The notes below the pieces were generated by a model. The model worked only from the letters and a program-made list of their open reading frames with translations, searched no databases and was not told where the DNA came from. From contig CAXKWD010000001.1 in assembly GCA_964059195.1 (NCBI GenBank), positions 159,204,532 to 159,268,531 of the forward strand: 64,000 nt of DNA, read 5' to 3'. Source of the DNA: Ectobius pallidus. Its lineage: Eukaryota > Arthropoda > Insecta > Blattodea > Ectobiidae. Within the stretch, counting starts at the first letter, position 1. Each line of letters starts with the position of its first letter. This document shows positions 33,512-48,500 of this stretch, piece by piece. The position numbers and the translations under genes were made by a program.

Positions 33512-36500
33512 CTAGGCTTTGGGCTGTTGAACCTCGACGGTGACGCTCTCCGTGTGATTAGGTAGTGCCGTGTGGTTTTCCTTGGTAGGGGACTTTTGTG
33601 GAGACTTGTTGGATGCGTTACTTCCACGACTCCCCCTTCGTGAACCTTGGTGAAAGAGTTGATTGGTCACAACTGTCTATGTGAACGTTGAATAGTTAGT
33701 TACATACAGTGGCATGCACTGGCATGCAGCAGTGGCCATTTCTATCTCTGTGATACTTAACTCATTGCTTTACTCTGCATAAGACATATGAGAACATTAC
33801 GCAGAGTGTTAATGAACAAATTTTACAAACATTCTGGGTCTAGATGTAAGGAACATTGAGTAATAAACATATCATTGGAAATGTCTCTTTCATATTCTAA
33901 ACAATTCTAAGCTGTGGATGACACAGGTAGGTTAATGCTAACACCTTGAATGCTATGGCGGTCTATGGGGGTATTGCATAATTCTACCACAGGACCTTTG
34001 CAGTCCGTAAGGCCACCAGGTATGCCCTTCACATGAATTGTCATGGTGACAAGAGGACCACTGCAGAAAATGATTCTGCATGGGACCACTAAATAATATG
34101 AAACTATTGGGGGGGGGGGGGCAAGTGCATTACAGAGTGAGAAATAACAGATTGAAATATTTGTATATATTTACCATAGTAATTATGAATCTATTTTAAC
34201 AAATGTAATGCAATTAATATTTTCTATTTTTGCCGTAGTAAATTTGTAAGTAATAGTTAAAAGAACAAAAAAAGTTGCTGTGTTGCCAGAATATGAAGGA
34301 TCACTTTGAAGGACTGCTGGTCTGATTGTAGAATTTCATGGCTGATTTGTTCATTTAAGCTGTTATTATAATTTTTAAAAATAAATAGTAAAAAAAGAAT
34401 TATTCAACCATGCTATTATTACATCTATTATATGTGATGGAACAGTACCGTAATGATATCCATTTCAAAACAGATTTTCATTATAACATAGGTGTGATAT
34501 TGGTTATTATTATCGAACACGGAACGATCTCGAAACCTTGAGAGCAGGATATTAAAGTGTATAATAAATAACCTATACTTAAAGTAAAATTAATTCTGTT
34601 CATGCTAATTATAATATTATACTGAATTGAGTTAATTTTGTCTTGTAAGATATTCGGTTTGACCATATACCATCAGCTGCCATCTCTCACAGAAGACAAC
34701 AACTACATGAACTGGCTAACATCTGATTGCACGGTCAGCCAATGGCATTTTTGTTTATGAATCTGAAATCTCAAAACTTGGTCAATTAATTATGGCCAAA
34801 CAAAAACAGTCATATGCAACTTGCCTATACTGGTAATTAAGATACTTGTATGAAAATTTTGAATCTCGCTTTGCTCGTTTCATAAACATACTCATACCTT
34901 AATAAATGTTACTAAAGGCTCATTGCACAAGGTATTATTAAGATATCATGTGTCTATTGTAAGAGAAGCAGGTACTTTCAATTTGTACTTATATAATATA
35001 AGGTAAATTTTACGCTAGTCCCATGACAGTATTTTGAAAGCTCAGTATGTCATGCAGGGTGTTAATGAACAATCCAGAGTTTGCTAATATCCTTATTGCT
35101 TATTAATTAAAAAAATAAAGAGCTTGTTGTATGTTTGGAAGACCTGGGATTCTCGTTAAATTAATGAGACTCCTACAATGCATTTTGTCCACTGAGGTTA
35201 CAATCGTTAGTAAGTAAGCAATACTTGCACTAACAGATGTAAATGTTTTTTGTTTTGAAACAACCAGTCAAATCTCTATATATATATATATATATAATTT
35301 TTATATGAAGAATACATTTCCAGCTTTATGCTTATCACCAAATATTTTTAAAAATATTGACTTCTGCATAACTTCTATCAGTATGTTAGGCTTTGTTTGT
35401 TGCCCATCCTCTTTTGTGATGTGAAATATTTTACTTTGTTGATGTAAAAATATATTAATATTTGACCATACATGTAAAGATCACTCACTTTATCTTGAAC
35501 CAAACACTCCATAACTCTGAAAACAGTCCATATCAAGAAGATCGCGGCCCGTTCCCAGTATTGCCATACCCCAAAAACGTCTCGTAGCGGCATTCTTGTA
35601 CTACAATATTTTTTTTTATCTGTTTACAACATATTATTCTGAAAATGGGAGAATTAATCCAGGGATATTAGAAGAACCATACTGGTGTTGTGGAACTGGT
35701 TGATATACGTGACAACCAAGTTAAAAGTGAAGATTCTTTAAAACAAAAAGTGTCGAACAGCAAATAAATAAACCAAATAAATGAAATGGAAGGAAAAGCA
35801 ATTTAATGTATTTTAAGCTGAATCTGTCGGAGTAAAGTATAAGTCAGCTTTGTATTATTTTGCTACTTAGTTGTATTAAATACCTGCAGACACTTGTGAA
35901 AGAAATTTTGTTATATTGTATTACATCAAGCATGTGTAAGTGTGTAATCAAATACATTAAAAGTTCATACTTTTAAACCGATTTTCTACAGTCTGAAGAC
36001 TGGGAGAGAGATTGTCTAAAGAAATATATTACTGAATTAATTTCTTCAGCAATATATTCTACTATAATATCTGCATCGATAAAATATCTTTAGTTTAGTA
36101 GCGAGAGTTGAAAGTGCTAGGAACTACAGGTAGTTCCATTCTGTACCAGCATAAAACTACAAATGTTATATTTTCTAGTAGTTGGCAACCTCAGAAATGA
36201 CGTCAATTTCAACTCACCGCCTTCTGCAAAAGCCAGTCTCTTATATTGCATGCAATATCAGCTCCCCTCACCCCTGCATTTTTTCAGCTCAAGATAAAGT
36301 GTGTAGTCTTATAGCAGTACTGGTACATAAAAGGTCAGAGAGGTGGTACAGAATTACACAATGCAAAATATGCGTACTGTAAATATAGGTGAAGTATGTT
36401 TATTACGTTTAGTATGATTTAGTATGAGTTTGTTAAGCATTATCAGGGTCATACACAGCTGTGGATGAAACTTTTTGTTTATAAAAATATTGTGTAAGGC

Positions 36501-39500
36501 AAGGAAAATAATCCCATGATTGTTATGGTTAGGCAAAAGTAATATAGTATTTTTTAAAATTTTGTGATAATTTTTTTTAATGTAGATTTTCTAGACTTCA
36601 GGAAAGAGAAATAGTAGTACTTGTATGGATAGTGATATGTGAAGACTAATATCAAAACTATACATTCTGTTTAAAAAATTGACATGTTTTGAATCAAGAT
36701 AAATTCGTCTTTATGAATCTGATGTTCGCAAGTTCATATTATTGTAATTTTGATGTTATAAATTAATATAAAAATAGTAAAAACGTCAGAGATATGTAAT
36801 AAATTTGAACAGTTACCGTAGGTAATCCCACAAGAGATTATGAGTTTATTGATGTATTTGCGAGAATAAAGTTTGAGTAAATTTATCTGATGAAACTTGT
36901 AATCTCGAGTAGGATTTATTAAGACTATTCCATGAATAAATTATTATTACATGCTGTGAAATCACAGCTAAATGAATGAACAGTCCATGCATGGATTCGA
37001 TGAATCAATTTGAGTTACCAATGCTTCCAATAGTGCCTATCACAAGATGGAGATCGTCCTCATAGATTGCTAATCAGAACGCAAATAAAAGCACATGAAC
37101 TGACTTACACCGAATCAAAATTATGTTTTTAATCAATGCACATTTACATTATTTAAGTTTCTCAAACAAGATATGTTGTATAAAATAATATGTTTTCAGT
37201 TTGTTCATTGGCAGTATATGACGTATTGATCATAGGACGTTTGATGCGTTACATGTCAAGTCATGAATTGATATTTTATCAGATAAAATTGCTTCCTTAT
37301 GTTCACAGCAAGCATATTACAAGATCAACGATTGTGATTGGTCTATATCCGAGGAATTGCTAAATGTTATTGGTTAATGTCAAACATGCAGTATATGAAT
37401 GGAATAGTCTTAAAAATGCTATAGGTGTACATCTTTTATATAAAGATTTGATATTTCTATTGTTTACAGTTAAACTTCTTACTCAGTAAAGTTCGAACTT
37501 ATGTGTTGGTATCCTACCCAAGATCTGCTTACACATTGCAATAGAAGATTATTCAAAATCTTTTGGAAATCCAAAATACGATTCATCATCAATTGTTATT
37601 ACAGAGCTAGATTTAAATATGACATTCTTAATTCATTTTAAAATTCCCTATAAAAGAGGGTAATCTTAAACGAAAAGCACCTCCTGGCTATCAGCTTACA
37701 GGCAACGTAGGAAGACAAAAGAATAGAATGGGCATTACTTTTTTCTTATATCCAGTTAGGAAATGCTGATTTAAGTTCATGAGTATGCATGTAATTTTTA
37801 TTCCTTTGATTAGCTTGAATTTTCATCACAAAGTAGAGATGGCCACTGGTACATCTAGAAAGAACCAAGCGATAATGCACAAGTGACTTAAAAAAAAAAT
37901 AATTGCAGCAAAAAATGAGAGCTCGCACAAAATTAAAGGTTGCCACAACATTGCATTATTGTAAAGGATGCATAGGCTATGTAACTGAAACAAAGAAAGC
38001 AAGTAAGAAGCAAAAATTAGAGACTTCATAAAATAGTGACAAAGTGTAGTAGCAATCAATATCAGTCCAAATCTAAGCTGCACTGTTTATAAAAGTAGTG
38101 CTAAAAAAATGTGTTATAACGCTTCAGCATTTACCCTACCACCCTGCCTAACCTGCATCATCTTCCATTACCTTTTGATTTCACTGGTAGATGGCCAGGA
38201 TTGGTGTGTGTGTGTGTGTGTGTGTCCGGGCAGCATAGAATCCCCCACAGTGCATAGAGTTATTTTCTTTATCAAAACTTTTAATTTATTCCGTTAAATT
38301 CTCAGTACTGTCTCACTAGGCTAATTCTTTTTTGTATCGATTTGTTATACTTCAAAAAATCAAAGGAGAATACAGGAGTTGAACCTGAGCGTTTCAATCT
38401 GTATATCAACTGCAATGTAAAGGTTTTAACCCCTTGAATGAAAACACATTGGTCTTTAATGAACCTTTAAATGTAACTACTGCAATCTTCCAATAAAAAA
38501 CATGTTAATTGGGACTGTGACATGCACAAATAATTGAAAACACGGATAGTCCAAATACGGTATTAGAATTTCAACTAATATTGCTTCAGGCTTTGTTTGA
38601 GTGCTCGAGTACGATGTAACCGGGTGTGATATTTTGAATTTCCCAAACTTAATTTCGAATATCCCTTACTTAATATCAGCATATTGTGAATAGAGAATGT
38701 TACTTGGCTTCCAGAGAAATATTCTGGAGTGTACAGATATGAGGAAATGAATGTGAATAGTGTGCGGTCTCTGTAACTGATAATTGTATTTGCTTGAAGT
38801 TATTTAATTTGTGAATTATGTGTAAATGAACATTAAAATGAAAAGTGCAGCTTTACTTTAGACTGATATACAGTGTGTTTCACATAAGAGTTGGCCAATC
38901 AAGCAGGTTTCTGCACTATGGCAGCCACAGCTCTAACTCCCGAGTGAATGGGTGAAATATCCATGCAAATAAAGCTGCTAATGGTGTAATGATTCAAGTT
39001 CTCACAATTACAGTTAAAATTACAATGAAAATAACCACGTACCTCATCACAAGAGATGTCCTCCTCTTGCATCCACACAACACTGGCACTTTTTTAGGAA
39101 ATTCTCTTTCGTGCACATAAGTTCAGCTTCTGAGATAGAGTTAATTTCAATTGTGATATTGTCTTTAAATTCTTCTAACAGTATGTGACTTTTATTTATG
39201 GGGGAATTTGAAAAATAAAGTATATAGGTCAAACCCCCTATACTGTCTGGCGGTAAGCGGAAGGCCGAGCTGGTGACATAGTGGGGGAAAGACATAGACA
39301 GTAAATGCAAGCGCATGGTAAGGTAGTGGGGGAACGCTAGCTCGGCCTTCAGCTCGCAGCTAGACAGTACATTAAGAGAACTTAAAGGAAGCTTAACTTA
39401 TTCGCATGAAAGAAAATTTCCTATAAAGGTGTTAGTGTTGTGTGGATTCAAGAGGAAGACATTTCCAAATCTCTTGTGATGAGGCACATGGATATTTTCA

Positions 39501-42500
39501 TTGTAATTTTAACTGTAATTGTGAGAACCTGATTCATTAGCGGCTTTATTTGCGTAGATATTTAATCTGATCACTCGGGAGTTAGAGCTGTGGCTGCTGC
39601 GATGCAGAAACCCACATGATTGGCCAACTCGTATGTGAAAGACACTGTAGTAAAAATCAAAGACACATCAATAATTAGAAACACATACAAAGCTTTATGA
39701 ATTAATGAGAGTATAGCTATAAGACATAATATAGCATGAACATAGACAATAACAATCAGGGGACAAAGTACTTTCTGCCCCCTCCCCCAATGTTTATAAC
39801 TTTGATGCCGTAGCCTATGTGATGATTTCATATGCAAGGAACAACTCAAGAGGAGCAAAGATTAAGGCAAACTTCTTCAGATTCCCTTATTTCTGTATTA
39901 TTATGCTTATTTGTTGTTTGTTTATATGCCTATACCTAAGTGTTAAGAATCCTATATTATAAATCTTGCCCCCAAGAATATTTTCAATTCTGTGCCTATG
40001 AGCATGAATGTTGACGATAAGTAATGTAAAGCACAAAGCAGTGAATAGCAAACTGACATGGAAATTCCTTATCTTTCTTACCTATTGATTGAGGTGATGT
40101 TGGCCGCAAAGAAGCCATACTGGGCTGGCGACTTGGAGCTCGAACGCTTGCACGGCTACCTCGTCGTTCAGGGCCATGGAGGAGTTTGCTATCTCTTAAC
40201 AGTGACACATTCATCAGCCTTGGGTTGGGTGTATTAAAGATGGTTCTGTTCTCCCTCCATCGAGCTCTGCAACACAGCCAGATATTAGTACAGCCAACCC
40301 AGAAAGATTTCAGGATATTTGAGAACTTGTGTTCTGATAATTAATAAAATAATGATGCAGAATTATTGATAATGAAGACATAATTAATAATGCTACATAT
40401 AGAATAATAATGACTATGATAACTTGCAGGATGAAATTAAATAAGGATTAAAACAGGAAATGCGTTTGTTATGCAGTTGATAACCTTCTGTCTTCAAACT
40501 GATTTATAGGCCATTGGGTGTTAGAATATATGTTTATAAACAAAAATTTTACAGCCATCTTTGGTTGTGAAATGAGGTCTTGAATGTTAAGAGGCGCATG
40601 TACAGTAAATGGAAGGTTTTAAGAATTTTATTTGTCAAAAATGTTTGTGGCAAGAAAACTGAAGATAAAGGAGTTGAGATTTGTAGATGTTCATTTCTAT
40701 GTTATCTGTTCTTCTCACAATATTATAAAATCTTTTGGAAAGCTGTACCATTGACAGTTTTAAGAACTCTGTGAAAGCAATAGGGTGGTTTAATGTTTGG
40801 TGTAATAAAGAAAATGAATGAATGGTGAATTTCCAAAGGGGGGGGGGGACATTAAACTTAAAAGTTAGTTATAGGCTATATATCTTTGTTAGGTGTTAAC
40901 ATTGTAGGAAACTTTCTCTAAAAAAAAAAAAAAAATACAATGTAGAGAAAATGAAGAAGAAAAATTTAAACCTAAAAATCAGAAATAGTCAGATAAATTA
41001 CTTTGGAATTTATCTTTTTAATTCAAATTTTGCAGAAGATTACAACAGCATGAGTGTAATAGTTTTTACATGTTATAGGATTTCAATGGAAATTATTCTT
41101 AAAAACACGAAAACAGGAAAAGATAATTTTTTATCGTGTTGCTTCCATATTGAAATGATTTTACCTATGCCATCGTAAGTGATTTATTTCATGGTAAAAG
41201 AAGAGGCAAGGTTTACATTACAGTTACAATTCTCTGCACGGATTGGGGCTACTTGATTTGCATTGCTGTTGTGGAGTCCACAGCAGGGGGGACTTAATGA
41301 CATCCTCTTCGTTAAAGCAGTAGTGGTTTTCTCATTATACTGCCAAGTGTAAATATTTCAACACAAGAGTGGTCAAGATTTTATGTCACATCCCACCCTG
41401 ACTCCTTTTTAGAAAAAAGTATTTATTGTACATCTGGTTGTTGTCTGTCATCCTGTTTAAGTTGCTTGTATGCTTGCCTTCAACTCCCGATGATATGGGT
41501 TCAATTTCTGTCCAGGTTGAGGATTTTTCAATAGTGTGAAACTTCCAGGATTCAGGACCGGGTATTGTGTGTTGTGTTAGGTTTAAGGACCCCCAAGTCA
41601 CCTCATTTCCATCATTGCATCAGGATGAAGTAATTCCGTCTCCTCGGGGTGTCACAACTTGCAAAACAGGATACAGTTATGTTAGGCCTGGGGGGGAAAA
41701 CCCCAAAAATCTTGCCAGAGATATAAAAAATTAAACTTAATTATAATTTTTGTTGAAATAACACATTTCAGACTATTACATTATTTAAGGGAACTCACAA
41801 CTGAAAATGTGAAATATATGGATTTCAAACAATTTAATTAGAATGTTGTCACACATGTGCCATTTACATTTATATTGTTAAGAGTTCAATTTTCATGTCA
41901 TTATGAGTAATTTCTTGAGATGTATTTTTAAAAATTAAGATTAAAAAAATTATAAACTTAAATAGCCTACACCATTTTATATTCTAATCACTATCCTATG
42001 AAACTATGTATTATTCCATTATTTTCTTTATACTCTTACAAATTACATTGAAAAAATTAAATAGCACATGGGTAATTATAAATTTTTATTTCTATACTGA
42101 AATCCAATTTTTTCCCCTCCCAAAATTTAACTGTAACTCCAAAACATTTTTAATACAAAAGAAATAACACATATTTCTTCTTCACCTGCCTCTTTAGAAC
42201 TCATACTGAAAATTTCAGAGAGATAGTGTAATTCCATCACAGTACAAACGCTAAAAATCTAGGGAAAAAAGGTTGTGAAAAAAACTAACATTAAATTCAC
42301 ATATACATATTTTTTTACTTGAGAGTAGTGGAATACCAATGAATAAAATTATGTATCTAAAAGGTTTGGGGATTTTTTTTTTTATAAAAAAAATCTAGAT
42401 TTTGTCCAAACTTCAGTATTGAATGCAACTTTTTCCTTCCTTGTGAGACAAATTACTTTTCATGAACAGCTTATCTTGAACACCAGTATAATGACAATGA

Positions 42501-45500
42501 AAGTCTTTGATAAGATTATGGCAGCTCTGAGAGTTATTTTAGATTTGAAGGTAAGATTTGAGCAGCAAAATTACAGTAGAATTTGAACCCATGCCCCACC
42601 TCATTCGGAATACTGCAACAGCTAATGCATTAGCTATATTGGTGGGCCATTATACCGTACAAAAACATAATCACAGGTTGTAGTACAAAATAGAAAAGAA
42701 AAATATATATTCATTTCATTCACAGCAATAATATAAATTTAAATCACTACCATATGCACTTGATCTACTTTAAATTTCTACTGTCTAGGTAAAAACTATG
42801 TTTTACTAACTATGTTTGCAAAAATCACTTCAAATTTATGCACAGCACCAATTTTTCTTAAGTTCCTCATTTGTTGTGAAACTGTATATTTTGTATGGAA
42901 TAATGGTGTTGACGGACAATGTTGCTAATGGAAACATATATGTGGAAATATTCCGTTTGGGTAGGATTGTAATATGTCACAGATTTCAAAGGCAGTCCAT
43001 GATTTTGTAGTGTAAGAACATGTCCAGGCTGAAAAGACCACAAGTCCACAATTCTGTTTGAGGTTATAATTCTTGAAAATGTTGACTAATTCAGTTTGCT
43101 GCCAGGTAACAATACTCTTACCGTAAATGAAATTCTACTTTTTACTGTCCTTATATGTTATGTAGATGGTGCATTACTAGCCAATCGTTTCCAGAAAAGT
43201 TTCTTATTTTAGTTTGTATTTTATTTTAAAGAGGAGTTCATTTCAGGTTGTGGCATGAATATCAACTATTGATTTGGTGAATTTTGTCCTGAATTATATC
43301 TGTCCTGAATAAATTATGGCAGCCCTGTGTTTGGAAATGACCACCTAGGTATGGTCTTATGGTTTAGCATTGCTGGCTTTGGATCTGCAGGCCTGGGTTT
43401 GATCCCCGATACCTCTTCAGATTTTTCTGAGGTAGGGAGATCTGGAATGGGGTGAACTTAGCCTCGTGATTAAAACAGAGAAGCTACTAGATTAAGAAGT
43501 AGTGACTCCAGCATAGAAACTGTCTTTAATGGCCGTGGATGGTGGATCAGCTTGCTGACCACATGCCCCCCCTATCTCTTCATCTGCCTATGGTAAGATG
43601 GTGCAATGGTCGTATAGTAGCTCTATTCCCTTCAGGGATGCAGGGCCATGGAGATTGGTTCATTTTATGTTTGGAATTAAGAGGCATTGATACGTCTGCT
43701 ATTTCTTGACCTGACATCATTAATTCTTTTTCTGAAGCCTCATCTCAAAGACCTACTGACAAGTGAATTGCCTCTGACCTGAAGAAAATGTTCCATAAAT
43801 CTTGAAATACTGTAGATACTACAGCAACAGTACAATGTTGTAGTCTCAGTTCAAGTTGGTGGAATCCATTTGAAATTATTGTATCTGTAATTTGTATTTG
43901 AATTTAAATGTTTTTCAGTCGTGGATTATTAGATTTACTTTGATAATGCTTTTGGTAACGCTTGGATAGGCAGCCATAATTGTTATGATTATTTTCTCTC
44001 TTTTCCTTTAATCATCCCTGTAAGTTCTAAACAAAGTCACTTATCACCCTGCTTTTCAGTAATTGTCTATATCACATGAGGTTCTTATGATTTGCTGGTA
44101 GGATGGTGTTGTGAAGTTTTTAAGTTCAGAGTCAAGAACAAGAAATAGCTACTGGGAGAGTGAAGGAATTAGAGATATGTTTACAGTGCTGTCCTTAAAG
44201 TAGTACAATAAATATAATTTTAAATATTTGTTACATTCCCTTCAAGTTATTTTCTTATTTTGTATAGTCTGTCTTGGTGTAAATAATGCAGAGGGAATAG
44301 TTTATATTATTTACATATATACAATTACACTTTATTCAAATACTATGTCTAATAGTAAGGTACTGTCCTACTGCTACCATCCAGTACAGAATTTGCTATG
44401 CATTGGACTTACTTCTGTTAATGCTAGACTATTATTTTATGTACAAGGAAAACTAATTACTTCAACAACTTCTATGCAGTGAACCTTTTTCGGAAACATG
44501 TCTATCTATGTATGTGTGTGTGTGTGTGTGTATGTGTGTATATCTGTCAATATGTGATTGTATGTGTGTCTTGTTAACAAAATAGCTTAGAAATGAAAAT
44601 TTATATCAAATCTTCTTTTATTTGAAACATTTTTCATGGAAATTCTTTCCACAAACTCATTCTGTGAACAGTACATCTTTGCACTCTCTCAGGAATAAGT
44701 GCTCAAATTTTCTATTAGATGGTGTAATGGAGAAAATCTTATGGTCCATGCTTAGGAAAAAGTTATGTGAGTGTATCACATCAAATATTTTATAGTGTTT
44801 TTTATGCTGAATTGCAGTGTATAGCTAAAGAGATGCCACCTTCTCTGAACGTTTTTTTAATAAATTTTTGGTGTTATCCAATGATGGTAGGTGAATTTCC
44901 TGTTTTTTTTCTTTTATAGATGACTGTTATAATTCTAACTACTGTTTTTCTTTCTTGTATCTATTTTTTCTCTAGTAGAGAAAGAATGACTGACTTTTTT
45001 CCTGTAACACCTATGGTGGGCTGGAGGGCCTACAATTAAAGGTTTCAGGGCCTATACTAATTTTGTTATGCTTATTTTCTGAGAATGAGAGTGAAAGTAG
45101 ATGGTAAACCCATCACCTCACAAAGCCCCCTCCGGAAACTAAGGTATTACTTGGAACGTAAGGACCGAGGAATTATGTCCAGATGTTATAATTTAGGTTT
45201 GGAGTGATTATATTTATATGGGGATGTAGGTATTAATCGTTTAATTTAGTTGGTTTTATTGTTTTTAATATCTGTAATCTTTTTAATTATTTTATTTTAT
45301 GTGCCGTAAATGTACGACATGGGCTTCCCAGCTTAAAGTCCCTCCTGGATGACTCCATGCCCAGTGTTTTTATGTTCTGAAACATCCATCGACGGCAACC
45401 AGGTTTGATCCCACGACCATTGCATGCTACCTCTACACCGACAGTAGAGAAAGAATACTGACAAAATATTGCTATCTTCATCAAGGTTTTCTATTTGTTA

Positions 45501-48500
45501 TCACAATTATTATAGTACTCAGAATGCATGCTGTTTTGGTGTGCCTATTGTGGTATAAATAAGGTAGATTGAATTCTATCTCATTTTAATTAGTTTTCCT
45601 TGTGTGGAAAAGTTATTAACTACACTATGTTACAGTATGTATCCGCATTAAATAGCCTACTTATTACTGGTTTCTTGTACTCAAGTTTAGGCAACTAAAT
45701 TATAAAGGCAACTAGAATAGTTATTATATTGTTAATCCTACTTGATGGACCTATCTACAGCTGGAAGTTTAAATACACTACTTTAGAAGTTCTGTTACAC
45801 TACCAGTAAGTCCTTAGTCTTACGCTTTTATCCTTGTCATTTACATACTTCTTTTCTTGTTCCCTTGGCAGACATAAAATGAAAGTTAACTGTAAACACC
45901 TTACATTATTGTATAGAACTCGGTTCTTGGGCCCTGCTAGAAATGTGATCCCGCAGGCATGAGGAACCATGAGCTCAGTCTTTACCAGCAGTTTATCATT
46001 ATTGCTGCTATTGTAAGTTAGATGAAACAGACTACAGGGTCAATCCATTTGTAACGGGTGTGACATTTACATGTTTAAAAAAAACTCTGCAAATTACTTG
46101 CTGTTTAGAAACCCAAGTAAAATATATCAGAGGATTCAAATAGGCTTCAAGTACTCACCACGATAAAAAATATTTTTTTAAAAGCTGATAGGTGACTGGA
46201 TAATATCTAAAACGGTGCAACAGATTTTTAATTTTCAACCTTTGTGTCCATATTTTCATGGATTGACCCTACAAGAAACAGTACTGAAAGGGAAATAATT
46301 TAGATATATTTATAGTAAGTTTGCAGTTTGTAACACTATGGGTTTAGTTATATTCTTAGGATACATTACCCAGTGACTAAAGTAATTTCATTCCATAATT
46401 TTGAGCTGCACTTTGTCTTCCGTAAAACTGATAATAATGCTGTATTGATTTATCTGCACAGTATCTATAAGAAAATGCCAGCCTACTGGCTTATGAAATA
46501 GACAAATATTTGAAAAAACTCATCAAACTAAACACGTTTCTTTTAAAGAAGGAAATGCTGAATCATTATGCATCAATAAAAGGGATTAAATTCATGATTT
46601 GCCCAGATCATGTATTTTATTTGTGGACTAATGAATAAAAATTAAAAACATTCAATATACTGCAGAAAACTTATTTTAATACAAATAATAATCTTCCATT
46701 GTTATCCAATTTATTTTTGGATGTAAAAACAGAACTAAGGTGTCTTAAACATTTGAGTTGAATGTGAATTCAGGACATTTAGCAGAACAAATAAATGATT
46801 TGCTAGAGAAGTAATGACTTTTCTGAATTGCAGGCACCATGCACTTAATTATTGAACTTAATTAAACTAGAGATGAAGACAGGGCAGTCAGCAGTTGTCT
46901 GTGTAATTGAGTCTTACTCCGGCCTCATATCATACAATATTCATTATCTCATTGAGAGAGGAGCAGGTGTTGAGGTTAGGAAGCAAAATGCTTCCACCCT
47001 GAAATAAGTTGAATGAGCTGTGTCAGGGTGCTCTGAATTCAGCACATTTATTTAAATTATTCTTTTCCTAAATTATTCAATCCAAAAATTAACTTGGTAA
47101 AAGAAATACTGTATATATTTATTCCATATTTACAGTGTTTATAGTGTTCATTGGCTGGGGTAGAGAATTTCTTTAAGGGAGGACAGAAGTGTTAGCTTAG
47201 TCATTTGCAAACTACATTGCTACTTTTAAATTTTAGTGTAAAAAAATCCAGCATACCCTAAACTCTAACCTTGTAAAATTTTAATATACCACTTTTGGGT
47301 ACATGGAAAGGTGTTGATAATGCCATATTTAAAGCACCATACACTTTAAACTACCAGTGCATGCAAACCTTAATCGCTTATTTTCTCATTTCAACTTGGA
47401 TGTTAGTCAAATTCAAAATCTATTTTCTCTCACAAAAATAGAGATTTTACTCTGAAATTTTTCATAATGTACTTCATATTATGTGCAACAAAATTAGTGA
47501 TCAGACTTTTACATAGGCGTTAGTTTTTTTTTTAAAGAAATGTTTAGTATCATATATAAATTTTTGTCAAACTTTTCACTTTCCTATGTCAAATATTTTT
47601 TAAAAACAAAAAGCCTGAAGAAGATAAAAGAAACCCATCAGTAATTTAATTGCAAAACAAGCATCAAAGAATGTTAATTTAATAAATCAGGTTTGTATTT
47701 TTATATTTATCGATAGAGGTTTCAATTTTTATTTTAAAAAATTAAATAAATCAATGTCTCGGAAATAATTTAAATTTTAAACTGTAGTTTCTGTTCAGGT
47801 TTTAATTAAGTGTGTCAAATTTCAAGTTTATAGAACAATTTGTTTAAAAAATAATTCTTACCATAACACTTCGATCATCCCTTAAAAGAAGCTTATCCTC
47901 TCCATCCACAAGCAATGGCATGAAATTACAGTGGGCTTCAATAGATAAGAACTGTAATAGGATTGTACTCAATTGTAACAACAACCTTGAAGCTCATAGA
48001 AGCTACATAATAATGACCTGAAGATGACTGAATAATAGCCAAAATGTGTTGTTCAGTTCCTATGATACTTGAAAACGAAAGTTTTAAAGAGTTCAGTCAT
48101 ATTGCCTAGAACATCTAGTTGTACTTTATTGTAATAAGAAATAGGCCTATATTATTGCTGGGTAGTGATGCAAATCTTGGTAATTGTTGATAGTTTGTAA
48201 GAAATTTAACGTTACAAAACAATACAATACAGAAAAAGTACGAGGGAACAAGTGGAATTTTCTATAGACAAATTTACAACATAATTCCCTCTTAGATAAT
48301 CAAGATCCAATCACACATCTCATTCAGTTTATTTTATTTTTTTTTTCACTAAGCGAGTAAGGGAAAGCTTATATTTTCAGGAAATAAAAATATCAGCCTC
48401 ACAATAAAAGTGTTCATTCTTCAGCCTATCACCTTGTATTGGTATTTATTAGTATTTCATTTTAAGTTCTTGATAAAAATCAAATTAAATTAAAAGAATC

